This document shows positions 52,505 to 60,687 of a stretch of DNA of 64,000 bases, piece after piece (position 1 is the first letter of the stretch; the number at the start of each line of letters is the position of its first letter). The notes under the pieces are model-generated. The model made no database searches, had not been told where the DNA came from, and saw only the letters and a list, made by a program, of their open reading frames with translations. Origin of the DNA: JAIVJM01 sp963816985 (GTDB lineage: Bacteria > Acidobacteriota > Blastocatellia > Pyrinomonadales > Pyrinomonadaceae); assembly GCA_963816985.1 (NCBI GenBank), contig CAWFMF010000004.1, positions 434,001 to 498,000 on the forward strand, given 5' to 3'. Made by a program: the position numbers and the translations under genes.

Positions 52505-52685
52505 CGCTGAAGTCAGAACGCCGAACGCTGAACTGAAAAGCGTCAGACAAATCTGTAGGGGCAGGGCTTGTCCCTGCCCGTGCTTACGTTAGCGAAAGCA
52601 CGGGCAGGGACAAGCCCTGCCCCTACAGATTTGTTCACCGCTGAAAACTTCTGACGGTTCAGCGTTCAGCGTTCCGACTTCAGCG
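52505..52685. repeat. Nested double inverted repeat, entering carA
   Basis: Outer arms 52505-52533 and 52657-52685 match with two mismatches and use CGCTGAAGTCAGAACG-type units. Inside sits a second palindrome of a different family: 36-base perfect arms (52549-52584 and 52597-52632), identical in core to 37119-37211. The outer right arm supplies the TGA stop of carA. Confidence 0.92.
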
Positions 52686-53789
52686 TTTATGTTCGCGTTC
52701 CATCAACTCGACGAAGCGCGTGAAGTGGTGCGCGGCGTCGTGCGGGCCGGGCGCGGCTTCGGGGTGGTACTGGACGGAGATGACGGGCAGGCGCGTGTGC
52801 CGCAGGCCCTCGACGCAGTCGTCGTTAAGATTAAGGTGCGTGACCTCGACTTCGGGCGGGAGGCTCTCGGCGCGGACGGCGAAGCCGTGGTTGTGCGAGG
52901 TGATTTCGACCCGCCCCGTCGAGATGTCTTTGACGGGCTGGTTGCCGCCCCGGTGGCCGAAGCGCAGCTTGTAGGTCTCGCCGCCGAAGGCGCGGCCCAA
53001 AAGCTGGTGGCCGAAGCAGATGCCGAAGGTCGGCACGCCGCTCTCGGTCAGACGCCGAATCTCTTCGACCGCCGCGTGCATCGAGGCCGGGTCGCCCGGC
53101 CCGTTCGAGAGATAAACTCCGTCGGGCTTCATCGCTAAGACTTCCGAGGCGGGAGTCGTCGAAGGCACGACCGTCACGCGGCAGCCGAGCCGCGACAACT
53201 CGCCGAGCGAATTCCGCTTCACGCCGAAGTCGTAGCAGACGACGTGGAAACGCTCTTCGCCCGCCGCCGCCACCTCATACGCGCGCGGCGTCGTGACCAC
53301 GCTCGCCAGCTCCCGGTTCTCCATCGGCGCGGAGCCGAGCGCCTTCCGGAGGACGCTCTGCACGTCGAGGTCAACGGTCGAGATGCAGGCGCGCATCGCC
53401 CCGCGCTCGCGGATGTGCCGGACGAGGGCGCGCGTGTCCACGTGGTCAATGGCGACGACGCCCCAGCGTTTCAAGTAAGCGTCGAGCGTCTCCTCCGAGC
53501 GCCAGTTCGACGCCGTGCGGCTCGCCTCGCGCACGACGAAGCCCTCGACCCACGGTCGCGCGCTCTCGGCGTCCGCCTCGTTCACGCCGTAGTTGCCGAT
53601 GAGCGGGTAGGTCATGCAGACGATCTGCCCGGCGTATGAAGGGTCGGTCAGAACCTCCTGATAGCCGGACATCGAAGTGTTGAAGACCATCTCGCCGCAG
53701 GACTCGCCTTCGGCCCCCCATGAACGACCACGGAAGGCGCGACCGTCTTCGAGGACGAGCAGGGCAGGTTTGTTTTCTCTCTTGTCCAT
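52680..53789 (-). CDS. carA: Carbamoyl-phosphate synthase small subunit
   Basis: A 369-residue glutamine amidotransferase subunit. N-terminal domain: LLVLEDGRAFRG, GEMVFNTSMSGYQEVLTDPS, and IGNYGVN. GATase domain: LSNGPGDP, Cys nucleophile in FGICFGHQLLG, LRFGHRGGNQPV, TSHNHGFAV, and the His-Glu pair in VQYHPEAAPGPHD. It provides ammonia for carbamoyl phosphate in arginine and pyrimidine synthesis; carB is not adjacent. The ATG is 11 bases after the stop of the TPR membrane protein. The stop codon lies in a repeat arm. Confidence 0.96.
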   Translation of the reverse strand: MDKRENKPALLVLEDGRAFRGRSWGAEGESCGEMVFNTSMSGYQEVLTDPSYAGQIVCMTYPLIGNYGVNEADAESARPWVEGFVVREASRTASNWRSEETLDAYLKRWGVVAIDHVDTRALVRHIRERGAMRACISTVDLDVQSVLRKALGSAPMENRELASVVTTPRAYEVAAAGEERFHVVCYDFGVKRNSLGELSRLGCRVTVVPSTTPASEVLAMKPDGVYLSNGPGDPASMHAAVEEIRRLTESGVPTFGICFGHQLLGRAFGGETYKLRFGHRGGNQPVKDISTGRVEITSHNHGFAVRAESLPPEVEVTHLNLNDDCVEGLRHTRLPVISVQYHPEAAPGPHDAAHHFTRFVELMEREHKR

Positions 53790-53800
53790 TCCGGTTTCGT

Positions 53801-55102
53801 CTAGGCCTGCGTGCGGAGGAACTGCTGCGCCTCGTTGAGCCACCGCTTGTCGGCGCGGTACTTGTAGGCGGGCGCGGTCTTGACGGCCTCGATGCAGCGC
53901 TGCATCCACTCCCGCGCCTCGCGCAAACGCCCTTGACCGAACTGCGCGCGCCCCATGAGGTAGAGCCCTTCGGGGTCTGACTGCCTCTGGTCGAGAAAAC
54001 GACCGAGCGTCTCCTGCGCGTCCTCGAACTGCCCGGCGGCGACGTAGGTCGCGCCTATCTCGCGCCAGATTTCGTGCTGCGCGTGCGTCTGGTCGCGCAC
54101 GACGACCTGCTCGAAGTGGCCGACGGCTTCGGGCAGACGCCCCTGCTCGCGCGCGATGCGTCCGAGTTGGTAATGCGAGTCCACCTCTTCGGGGTCAATC
54201 TCGACGGCGCGGGCGAAGCGGGCGCGGGCCTCTTCGAGTTCTTTGCGTTGGAGGTGGATGAGTCCGAGGTTGTAGTGCGCCGAGGCGTCCGCCGGGTTGA
54301 GCGTCGCGGCTTCCAGATTCTGCTTGAAGGAGGCGCGCGCGCGCTGCCCGCTCATCACTTCGGCGAAGTACCCGCGCAGCATGAAGAAGAGCAGGAGGAG
54401 GAGGAACGGCGAGGCGAAGACCCACTCGAAGACCGGGCCGAAGAGCATGCTCAGGGGAATCATGGCGAGGCTGCTGCCCGCCACCGTGAGCAGCGCGCGC
54501 CCCCACGAGAGCCGGAGCGCCTCGCGCACGGCGACCAACAGCCAGAGCGCCAGAAACGGCAGCATGATCGTGCTGGCGAAACTCTCCGGCAGGAGGAACG
54601 GCCTCTGCGCCAGAATCTCTTCGAGGCTCTGCCCGCCCTGCCGCGCCAGCGACTCCAACATCTTCAAAGACTGCTGGTAGCTCATCTCCTCGATGCCGCT
54701 GGCGCGGATGAGCGCGGCGAACGGGAGCGCGAAGAGGCTCGCCAGCACGCGCGCGTAGAGGACGGTCGAGGCGAGGGGCGCGTATTCCTGCCTGAGCGTC
54801 ACGCCGAAGCTCGCGCGCCGCTCGACGATGTTGCCGACGAAGACCAGGACCGGCACCAGCAGAATCGTCGTGAAGAGCAGAGAGCTGACGACCTTCCAGG
54901 CCACTTGCAGCAGCAGCCCGCCCGTCCACACGGGGCTCCCCGCATTGGAGACGAAGGGCCAGAGGACGAACAGCATGTACGCCCCGTGCGCCACGAACGC
55001 GAGGAGCGCGGCGAAACCGAGCGGCGCGCGGTCGCGCACCTCCGCCATCCCGCGCGCGGGCGCGTAGAACATCAAAAGGAGTGGGCGCAGGAGGTCGAAC
55101 AT
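53801..55102 (-). CDS. Membrane protein with Yip1-like domain and C-terminal TPR repeats
   Basis: A 433-residue protein. The N-terminal 245 residues hold about five or six membrane segments in a Yip1-like pattern (FAALLAFVAHGAYMLFVLWP, LLFTTILLVPVLVFVGNIV, LPFLALWLLVAVREALRLSW). The C-terminal part has three to four TPR units (DASAHYNLGLIHLQRKELEE, VDSHYQLGRIAREQGRLPEA, GLYLMGRAQFGQGRLREARE). It may be a membrane scaffold. It is cotranscribed with carA, though a functional link is not evident. Confidence 0.78.
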   Translation of the reverse strand: MFDLLRPLLLMFYAPARGMAEVRDRAPLGFAALLAFVAHGAYMLFVLWPFVSNAGSPVWTGGLLLQVAWKVVSSLLFTTILLVPVLVFVGNIVERRASFGVTLRQEYAPLASTVLYARVLASLFALPFAALIRASGIEEMSYQQSLKMLESLARQGGQSLEEILAQRPFLLPESFASTIMLPFLALWLLVAVREALRLSWGRALLTVAGSSLAMIPLSMLFGPVFEWVFASPFLLLLLFFMLRGYFAEVMSGQRARASFKQNLEAATLNPADASAHYNLGLIHLQRKELEEARARFARAVEIDPEEVDSHYQLGRIAREQGRLPEAVGHFEQVVVRDQTHAQHEIWREIGATYVAAGQFEDAQETLGRFLDQRQSDPEGLYLMGRAQFGQGRLREAREWMQRCIEAVKTAPAYKYRADKRWLNEAQQFLRTQA

Positions 55103-55111
55103 GAAGACGGG

Positions 55112-55238
55112 TTTCAGTAAACGGTTTTCAGTTTTGAGTTTTCAGTTTAGTTCAGTTTTCGGAATTTCAAATTTGAGTTTTGAAATCTCAGGAGCCGACA
55201 GCCGGAGACTGAAAACTCAAAACTGAAAACTGTCTACT
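55112..55238. repeat. Inverted repeat of AGTTTTC / AGTTTTG units
   Basis: Left GGTTTTCAGTTTTGAGTTTT, right AAAACTCAAAACTGAAAACT, about 60 bases apart. It abuts the stop codon of lepB. Confidence 0.88.
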
Positions 55239-55938
55239 CCTCACTACTCAGCTCTTCGCCGTCGAGGCGTCGCCGCTCTTGACCGGGGATGCCGGGGTAT
55301 TCGGTCTCGTGACGGATGACGCTCGCCTTGCCGAGCGGCCAGTAGCGGAAGAGCGCCTTGCCGTAGATGTACTTTTCGGGGACGAGCCCCCACGAACGCG
55401 AGTCGGATGAGTTGTCGCGGTTGTCGCCCATCACGAAGTAGTAGTGCGAGCGGACGAGCACCGGCGGCAGGCTCTGCGTCGTGACGTTCTTCGCGGGGTC
55501 GAGGTACGGCTCGCTGAGTTCCTTGCCGTTAATCAGGATGCGCCCGTCCCTCACCTGCACGGTCTCGCCGGGCAGGCCGATGAGCCGCTTGATGTAGCTC
55601 TTCGTCGGGTCTTCCGGGTACCAGAAGACGATGATGTCGCCGCGCTCCAAATCCGGCAGGCCGTAGTAGATGAGCTTGTTGACGAAAATCCGCTCGCCGT
55701 CTTCGAGCCGTGGGAGCATCGAAGTGCCCTCGACCTTGACGGGCTGGACGACGAAGACGATGACGAGCGAGGCGATCATCAAGGCGAAGGCGAGGTCGCG
55801 CAGGAGCAGACGCGCCTCGGCCCAGAAGTGCCGCCGCGACTCGTCCTGCGGGCGGCGCACCTCGATGCCGCGGTCGTCGTCCGCGCTCACGTCGCCGAAG
55901 GCGGGCGCGGCCTGACTCTTGTTTTTGAATAGGGACAT
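55234..55938 (-). CDS. lepB: Signal peptidase I
   Basis: A 234-residue membrane peptidase. One membrane segment (LAFALMIASLVIVFVV), the catalytic Ser in VEGTSMLPRL, the catalytic Lys in KSYIKRLIGLPGE, and the box-E motif GDNRDNSSDSRSWG. It cleaves signal peptides of exported proteins on the outer face of the membrane. The N-terminal 40 residues are polar and extend beyond the usual start. Confidence 0.96.
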   Translation of the reverse strand: MSLFKNKSQAAPAFGDVSADDDRGIEVRRPQDESRRHFWAEARLLLRDLAFALMIASLVIVFVVQPVKVEGTSMLPRLEDGERIFVNKLIYYGLPDLERGDIIVFWYPEDPTKSYIKRLIGLPGETVQVRDGRILINGKELSEPYLDPAKNVTTQSLPPVLVRSHYYFVMGDNRDNSSDSRSWGLVPEKYIYGKALFRYWPLGKASVIRHETEYPGIPGQERRRLDGEELSSEE

Positions 55939-56023
55939 GCGTTCTCTCTTCGACGCCCGCGCGCCGCAAAAGCTTTCGAGTTTTGAGGTTAGCCGCCGCG
56001 CGCGCGCTTTGTCAACGGAGTAC

Positions 56024-56103
56024 GAGTTTTCGGTTTTCAGTTTTCAGTTTTCAGTTTCCGACTCTTCAGACTGAAAACTGAAAACTGAAAACTCAAAACT
56101 GTC
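56024..56103. repeat. Inverted repeat of AGTTTTC units
   Basis: Left GAGTTTTCGGTTTTCAGTTT, right ACTGAAAACTGAAAACTCAA with only a short loop. It lies in the divergent gap between lepB and the HU gene. Confidence 0.88.
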
Positions 56104-56218
56104 TGAGGCTTGACAGCCGTCGCCGCGCGTCTCTATTATCGCGACGTAAAGTGTTGCCAGCCTTACACAAAGCACCTGCGGGGAATGAGCCGGAGCCGGG
56201 AGCGGAGGCGAAACAGGC

Positions 56219-56599
56219 GTGATTAAACTCGACATCGTGAATCGTGTGGCGGAGCGCACGGGCGTCCCCAAGATGAAGGCCGAGCAGGCGGTTGACGCCC
56301 TCTTTCATTCGATGAAAGAGGCGCTCGCGCGCGGCGAGCGGATCGAACTGCGCGGCTTCGGGGTCTTCGTCGTCAAGCCGCGCAAGCGCGGCGTCGGGCG
56401 CAACCCGCGCACCGGCGAGGAGGTCGCCATCCCCTCCGGCAAGACCATCCGCTTCAAGCCCGGCAAGGAGCTTCAGGCGCACGGCTTCGACGGCGAAGAC
56501 CACGACCACGACGAAGACCACGACCACGAAGGCGGCGTCTCCACGTCCTCAGACGCCCACGCCGACCCGCCCGACCCCGACTCGCGACCGGAATTCTAA
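56219..56599 (+). CDS. HU/IHF family DNA-binding protein with His/Asp-rich tail
   Basis: A 126-residue protein starting at GTG 56219 with GGAGG ten bases upstream. The first 90 residues are a normal HU/IHF fold: KLDIVNRVAERTGVPKMKAE, IELRGFGVFVVKPRKRGVGR, NPRTGEEVAIPSGKTIRFKPG with the DNA-intercalating NP. A 36-residue tail follows, with alternating acidic and His residues (DHDHDEDHDHEGG), then Ser, Asp and Pro. Tails of this sort are not part of standard HU and may bind metal ions or modulate DNA binding. Confidence 0.92.
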   Translation: MIKLDIVNRVAERTGVPKMKAEQAVDALFHSMKEALARGERIELRGFGVFVVKPRKRGVGRNPRTGEEVAIPSGKTIRFKPGKELQAHGFDGEDHDHDEDHDHEGGVSTSSDAHADPPDPDSRPEF

Positions 56600-56687
56600 A
56601 AGCCGTAAACGGTGACAGGTAAGCCGTGACAAGATAAAACTTGTCCTCACCTGTCGCCGTTTATGGTTTACCGTTCACGGCCTTACC
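56600..56687. repeat. Inverted repeat between HU and site-2 protease genes
   Basis: AAGCCGTAAACGGTGACAGG at the left and complement CCTGTCGCCGTTTATGG with CGTTCACGGCCTT at the right, imperfect. It lies between two genes on the same strand. Confidence 0.7.
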
Positions 56688-56690
56688 ATC

Positions 56691-57728
56691 ATGTCCGAAT
56701 CCGTCAGGAGCATTCCGAGTTTCGTCCCGCGCGAGGGGTTCACACGCGACGCCGGGGCGAGGCCGACCGCGCGCGAGTGGGCTCGCCACGCGGCGCTCCT
56801 GCTCGCCACCGCGCTGACGGTGACGTGGGCCGGGCTCGTGCTCATCATCCCTTCGGGTGACATTCCGGAGCCCGCCACGCCCGCGCCCACTTCGCTCGCC
56901 GGGTACTTCATCTTCATCCCCGTTTACTACGCGCAGTGGATGGCGGCTCTCTGGTCGCACGCGCTCGCGCACCCCGCGTACCTCGCCGAGGGCGCGACGT
57001 TCGCCGCCTCTTTGCTCGCCATCCTTCTGGCGCACGAGGCCGGGCACTACGTCGCCTGTCGTCGCTACGGCGTGCGTGCGACGCTGCCCTTCTTCATCCC
57101 CGTGCCGCCGCCGTTCTTGCTCGGAACCTTCGGGGCCTTCATCAAGATTAAGTCGCCCATCCCTTCGCGCCGCGCGCTCTTCGACATCGGCGTCGCGGGG
57201 CCGCTCGCGGGCTTCGCCGTGCTCGTGCCCATCGCTTTGCTCGCCGTCTGGACGGCCACGCCGGAGACGCGGGTGCTGCCCGCCGAGGGCGTGCTCGTCT
57301 TCAACGACCCGCCGCTGCTCAGACTCCTCGCCGCGCTGACGGGACTCGAAGACCTCCCCAACATCGCGCCGAACCCTTTCTATTACGCGGCGTGGGTCGG
57401 CCTTTTGGTGACGAGCCTGAACCTCCTGCCCGTCGGCCAGCTCGATGGCGGGCACGCCGTCTACGCGCTCTTCGGCGTGCGCGCGCACCGGATGACGGGC
57501 CGCGTCGCGTTCGCCGTCATGCTCCTGCTCGCGCCCCTCGGCTGGCTCTGGCACGGTGCGCCGAGCGGCTTCGTCTACGCCGTCCTGCTCTTCGTCATGC
57601 TCCGCGTCCGACACCCCGCAGCCGGAGACGAGTCGGAGCAACTCGGTCGCCCACGCCTCTACGTCGCCGCGCTCACGCTGCTCGCCTTCGCCCTCTCGTT
57701 CACGCCGTTCCCTCTGACTATCAGGTAA
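56691..57728 (+). CDS. Site-2 protease family (M50) membrane protein
   Basis: A 345-residue polytopic protein. Zinc motif HEAGH in AILLAHEAGHYVACRRYGV, and the second metal motif LNLLPVGQLDGGH about 190 residues later. GTFGAFIKIKSPIPSRRALF and DIGVAGPLAGFAV are typical of the family. These intramembrane metalloproteases cleave membrane-bound regulators; the substrate here is unknown. No PDZ domain. The ATG lies in the repeat's right flank. Confidence 0.92.
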   Translation: MSESVRSIPSFVPREGFTRDAGARPTAREWARHAALLLATALTVTWAGLVLIIPSGDIPEPATPAPTSLAGYFIFIPVYYAQWMAALWSHALAHPAYLAEGATFAASLLAILLAHEAGHYVACRRYGVRATLPFFIPVPPPFLLGTFGAFIKIKSPIPSRRALFDIGVAGPLAGFAVLVPIALLAVWTATPETRVLPAEGVLVFNDPPLLRLLAALTGLEDLPNIAPNPFYYAAWVGLLVTSLNLLPVGQLDGGHAVYALFGVRAHRMTGRVAFAVMLLLAPLGWLWHGAPSGFVYAVLLFVMLRVRHPAAGDESEQLGRPRLYVAALTLLAFALSFTPFPLTIR

Positions 57729-57811
57729 AAAAACAGTACCGCGAGCGGTAGCGAGCGGGTTGACGTTAATAATGGTCAACCCGCTCGCTACCGCTCGCGG
57801 TACTGTTTTTT
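57728..57811. terminator. Bidirectional terminator formed by a perfect 37-bp inverted repeat
   Basis: Arms 57728-57764 and 57775-57811 are exact complements, beginning with six A and ending with six T. Inside are GTACCGCGAGCGGTAGCGAG-type units, so it also belongs to the modular repeat class. It separates the convergent protease and Pro-rich genes. Confidence 0.9.
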
Positions 57812-57821
57812 CTTCGCGGAG

Positions 57822-58160
57822 TTAGCTGCCTTCGCGCTTCCGCTCGACGCGCTTCTCCGTCTCGATGACCTGCACCGTCCCGTCCGCGCGGCGGATGACG
57901 ATGCGCGTCCCCTTCGTCAAGGGCTCCGGCGGAAGCGGCGCTAGAGGGGGCGCGGGCGGCAGCGGCGGCAGAGGCATCTCGTGCGAGAACCTCGGCGCGT
58001 TCGGGCAGGCGCGAGGCGCGGTCATCGTCCCGAATTGGACGACGGGGACGACTTGCTCCTCCGCGCGCGTGAAGGAGAAGACGCCGAAGATAATCGCGGT
58101 CGTCACGCCGAGGACGAAGGCGACGAGGCTGGTGCTGAAGTGCAGTAGAAGGCGGCGCAT
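57822..58160 (-). CDS. Small membrane-anchored Pro-rich protein of unknown function
   Basis: A 112-residue protein with one N-terminal membrane segment (LVAFVLGVTTAIIFGVFSF), an external part with a Pro/Leu run (MPLPPLPPAPPLAPLPPEP) and a charged C terminus (VIETEKRVERKREGS). The family is not recognised. It is monocistronic. Confidence 0.6.
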   Translation of the reverse strand: MRRLLLHFSTSLVAFVLGVTTAIIFGVFSFTRAEEQVVPVVQFGTMTAPRACPNAPRFSHEMPLPPLPPAPPLAPLPPEPLTKGTRIVIRRADGTVQVIETEKRVERKREGS

Positions 58161-58269
58161 GATTTACGGATGCTCCTTGTCTTGAATTAACGCTTACACG
58201 TTCAAACGTCGCGGCGGCGGCGCGGGTTCGCCTCGCCCGTCAAAAGTTTGTAAAAACTCGCGGCGCTTG

Positions 58270-59317
58270 TCAGGCCGTCGCCGCCGAGGGCAGAAGGCCC
58301 TTAATCTCCCTGACGATGCGCTCGGCGTCCTCCTGATCCTTGAGCGCGATCATGAAGAACTTGTAGCCCTGATGGAAGCAGATCACGCCGTTGGCGAAGA
58401 GCCAGAACGCCGTCGAGGATGGGGTTGCCGCCGAGGAGCCAACTGATGGGCGCGCCGACGATGGGGCCGGGCTGAAGGATTTGCGCCCACATCGCCACGC
58501 CCGCCGCGCAACTGAACGCGCCGAGCAGGGGCGCACCGACGTAGCGCACCATCTTGCGCTCGAACTCGACGCGCTTGCGCTCGGCCTCGTCCAACTCTCC
58601 GCCTGCCATCAGCTCTTCGCGCTCGCGGAGGTATGAGTCAAACTTCTGTCCAACTTTGCGCATCGCCCAGACGGGCAGCGCCGAGTGCGTGAACCAGTGC
58701 GGGTGCGCGCCGAGCAGCACGCCGTCTATGCCGGGGAAGGCCGCGCCGAGGCGCACGCCCGTCGCCAAAGAGAGCGTGACGAAGATGGCGCGCTTCGGGT
58801 TCTCGCGCGCCCAGTCGTAGGCGCGGAAGAGGCCGACCGAGGAGGCCGTCGTCAAACGCGTCGCGCGCGCCGTCACGTCGTAGGCGCGCGAGGCGCGGTC
58901 GTAATACTTCTTCGCGCCGCCCAAAACTCCCTCGGAATATTTCTTCGCGTCGCCCAGAACTTCTTCGGCCCGCACGCCCGCGCTCTTCCCCGCGGCGCGG
59001 AGTTTTTCTCCCGCCTCGCGCGCCACTCGCGCGGCCTCTTCGGCGGCGCGGCCCGCGTGCTGGCGCGCGGACTCGGCGCGCTCGCGCACGTCCTGCGCGT
59101 GCTCGTCCACGTCGAAGTCTTCGCCCAAACGCTCGGCCTCGGCGCGCGCTCGCTCCGCCGCGCTCGAAACCTTCTCCGCGCCGCGCCGCGCGGCCTCGCC
59201 GGCGGCCTTCGCGCCCTCTTCGACGCGCTCGCGGACGCCGTACTTCTCGTCCAGCTCGCGCGCCTTGCGCCGCGCCGCCTCGCGCCACTCGTCCAACTTG
59301 TCCCGGTAATCAGCCAT
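58270..59317 (-). CDS. Coiled-coil membrane-associated protein of unknown function, one extra base
   Basis: About 348 residues once one C of 58410-58411 is removed, which joins NPILDA to FWLFANGVICFHQG. The start ATG 59317 has AGGAG six bases upstream. The first 150 residues are a long charged amphipathic helix rich in Ala, Glu and Arg with 11/7-residue periodicity (EEGAKAAGEAARRGAEKVSS). A second part has weakly hydrophobic segments (GVRLGAAFPGIDGVLLGAH, GAPLLGAFSCAAGVAMW) and a short globular C-terminal region ending in EIKGLLPSAATA. No family is recognised. The N-terminal helix could bind membranes or nucleoid. Confidence 0.65.
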
Positions 59318-59328
59318 AAATTCTCCTG

Positions 59329-59424
59329 AAACGATGAACTCAGAACGCCGCAACGATGAACTGAAAACAACTGCCCTCGCTTTTCGTCTTTATAGTTCAG
59401 CGTTCAGCGTTCTGACTTCTGACC
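59329..59424. repeat. Inverted repeat of AACGCTGAAC-type units
   Basis: GATGAACTCAGAACGCCGC at the left and AGTTCAGCGTTCAGCGTTCTGA at the right (shown in parts), with a central stretch of about 30 bases. It ends four bases before the stop of the GGDEF gene. Related to 3472-3556 and the outer arms at 52505-52685. Confidence 0.8.
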
Positions 59425-59427
59425 TTA

Positions 59428-60357
59428 CTATGATACGCCGAGCGGGAGCGCCGAGTTCGGCTCGGACTGTTTGGGAGCGCAGCCCACGCGGTCGCGACCG
59501 CCGCGTTTGGCGTCGTAGAGCGCGGCGTCGGCGGCGGCCTTCAGCTCGTCGCCGGTGGCGGCGCACGTGGGGAACTCCGCGACGCCGAAGCTGGCGGTGA
59601 TTTGCCCCGCGCCTTCGACGTTCAACGACCCGACCGCTGCGCGCAAACGCTCGGCTACTTCGAGCCCGTGTTCGAGGTCTGTTTCGGGGAGGATGACGGC
59701 GAACTCGTCGCCGCCGATGCGCGCCCCCGTGTCAATGCCGCGCGTCCCGGCCTGCACGGCGTTGCCGAGGCGGCGGAGCGCCTCGTCGCCCGCGTCGTGC
59801 CCGTAGGTGTCGTTGACCGCCTTGAAGTTGTCAATGTCCACCATCAGCACGCAGAAGGCGTGCTCGTAGCGCGCGGCGCGCGCCACCTCGCGCTCCAACT
59901 GGCGCTCGAAGCGGCGGCGGTTGGCGAGCCCCGTCAAGTGGTCGGTGAAGGCCGCCTCCTCGCACGAGTCGAGGTAGTTCTTGAATTCGAGGAGCGTCCG
60001 GGCGCGCGCGCGCAGGAGGTCGAGGTCGGTCGGGTCGGTGATGTAGCCGAGCGCGCCGACCTCGGAGCCGAGGCGGATGTCGTGCGCCCCGGCGCGTGCG
60101 GCGGACTGGATGATGACGGGGATGAATTTGGTGCGCGCGTCCGAGCGCACGCGCCTGACCATCTCGTAGCCGTCCATGCGCGGCATCATCACGTCGGTGA
60201 TAATGAGGTCGGGCTGGTGCTCCGAGACGGCGGCGAGGCCCTCCACTCCGTCCACGGCGGTGCGGACTTCGTAGCCCTCGTGCTGGAGGGCGAAGGCGAG
60301 CAACTGGCGTTTGTCGGGCTCGTCGTCAACGACGAGGACGTTGAACCGGGTAGACAT
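59428..60357 (-). CDS. Response regulator with GGDEF diguanylate cyclase domain
   Basis: A 309-residue Rec-GGDEF protein. Receiver: VLVVDDEP, phosphoacceptor in LIITDVMMPRMDG, Ser in VIIQSA; the usual conserved Lys before Pro is Asp (YITDPTD). GGDEF domain: HLTGLANRRRFE, intact active site RIGGDEFAV, and an RxxD inhibitory site (RGID) five residues before GGDEF. It should make cyclic di-GMP with product inhibition. A PilZ-like protein at 48064 is a possible receptor. The C-terminal tail is short and polar. Confidence 0.93.
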   Translation of the reverse strand: MSTRFNVLVVDDEPDKRQLLAFALQHEGYEVRTAVDGVEGLAAVSEHQPDLIITDVMMPRMDGYEMVRRVRSDARTKFIPVIIQSAARAGAHDIRLGSEVGALGYITDPTDLDLLRARARTLLEFKNYLDSCEEAAFTDHLTGLANRRRFERQLEREVARAARYEHAFCVLMVDIDNFKAVNDTYGHDAGDEALRRLGNAVQAGTRGIDTGARIGGDEFAVILPETDLEHGLEVAERLRAAVGSLNVEGAGQITASFGVAEFPTCAATGDELKAAADAALYDAKRGGRDRVGCAPKQSEPNSALPLGVS

Positions 60358-60687
60358 AATATTTGCAGCGGAAGCCGCAACGAAACAGGGCTTGCGCGCC
60401 TTCCGCGCTTCGTGCTAGAGTGCCCGCCAACAAAGGGACGGTTTCCGTTTCGCGTTCGTTTGGCAGCGATCTTTCCTCATCGAACGTGTTAAAAAGATAA
60501 AATGTAGAATCGCCTCGCTACACATTAAGCGTTTTCCACGCGCGCTTCTTCCCTTTTCCGGTTAAGTCGTCTTTTCGGAGCAGAAAGCTGCTCCTGCTTC
60601 CGGTTTGTCCCCGTTCGGGGCGGCTGTGCCACGCGCGCCCTCACGGAAGTCCCCTTTAAATCCAACTGACCGAGGAACCCCCACACC
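60358..60687. other. Divergent regulatory gap between GGDEF and Crp-family genes
   Basis: About 330 bases without a gene. An AT-rich stretch at 60489-60510 ends in TAGAAT, a possible -10 for the Crp-family gene with a long leader of about 170 bases. No -35 is convincing. A GC-rich leader with CTCCTGCTTCCGG follows. No repeat cassette is present. Confidence 0.4.
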
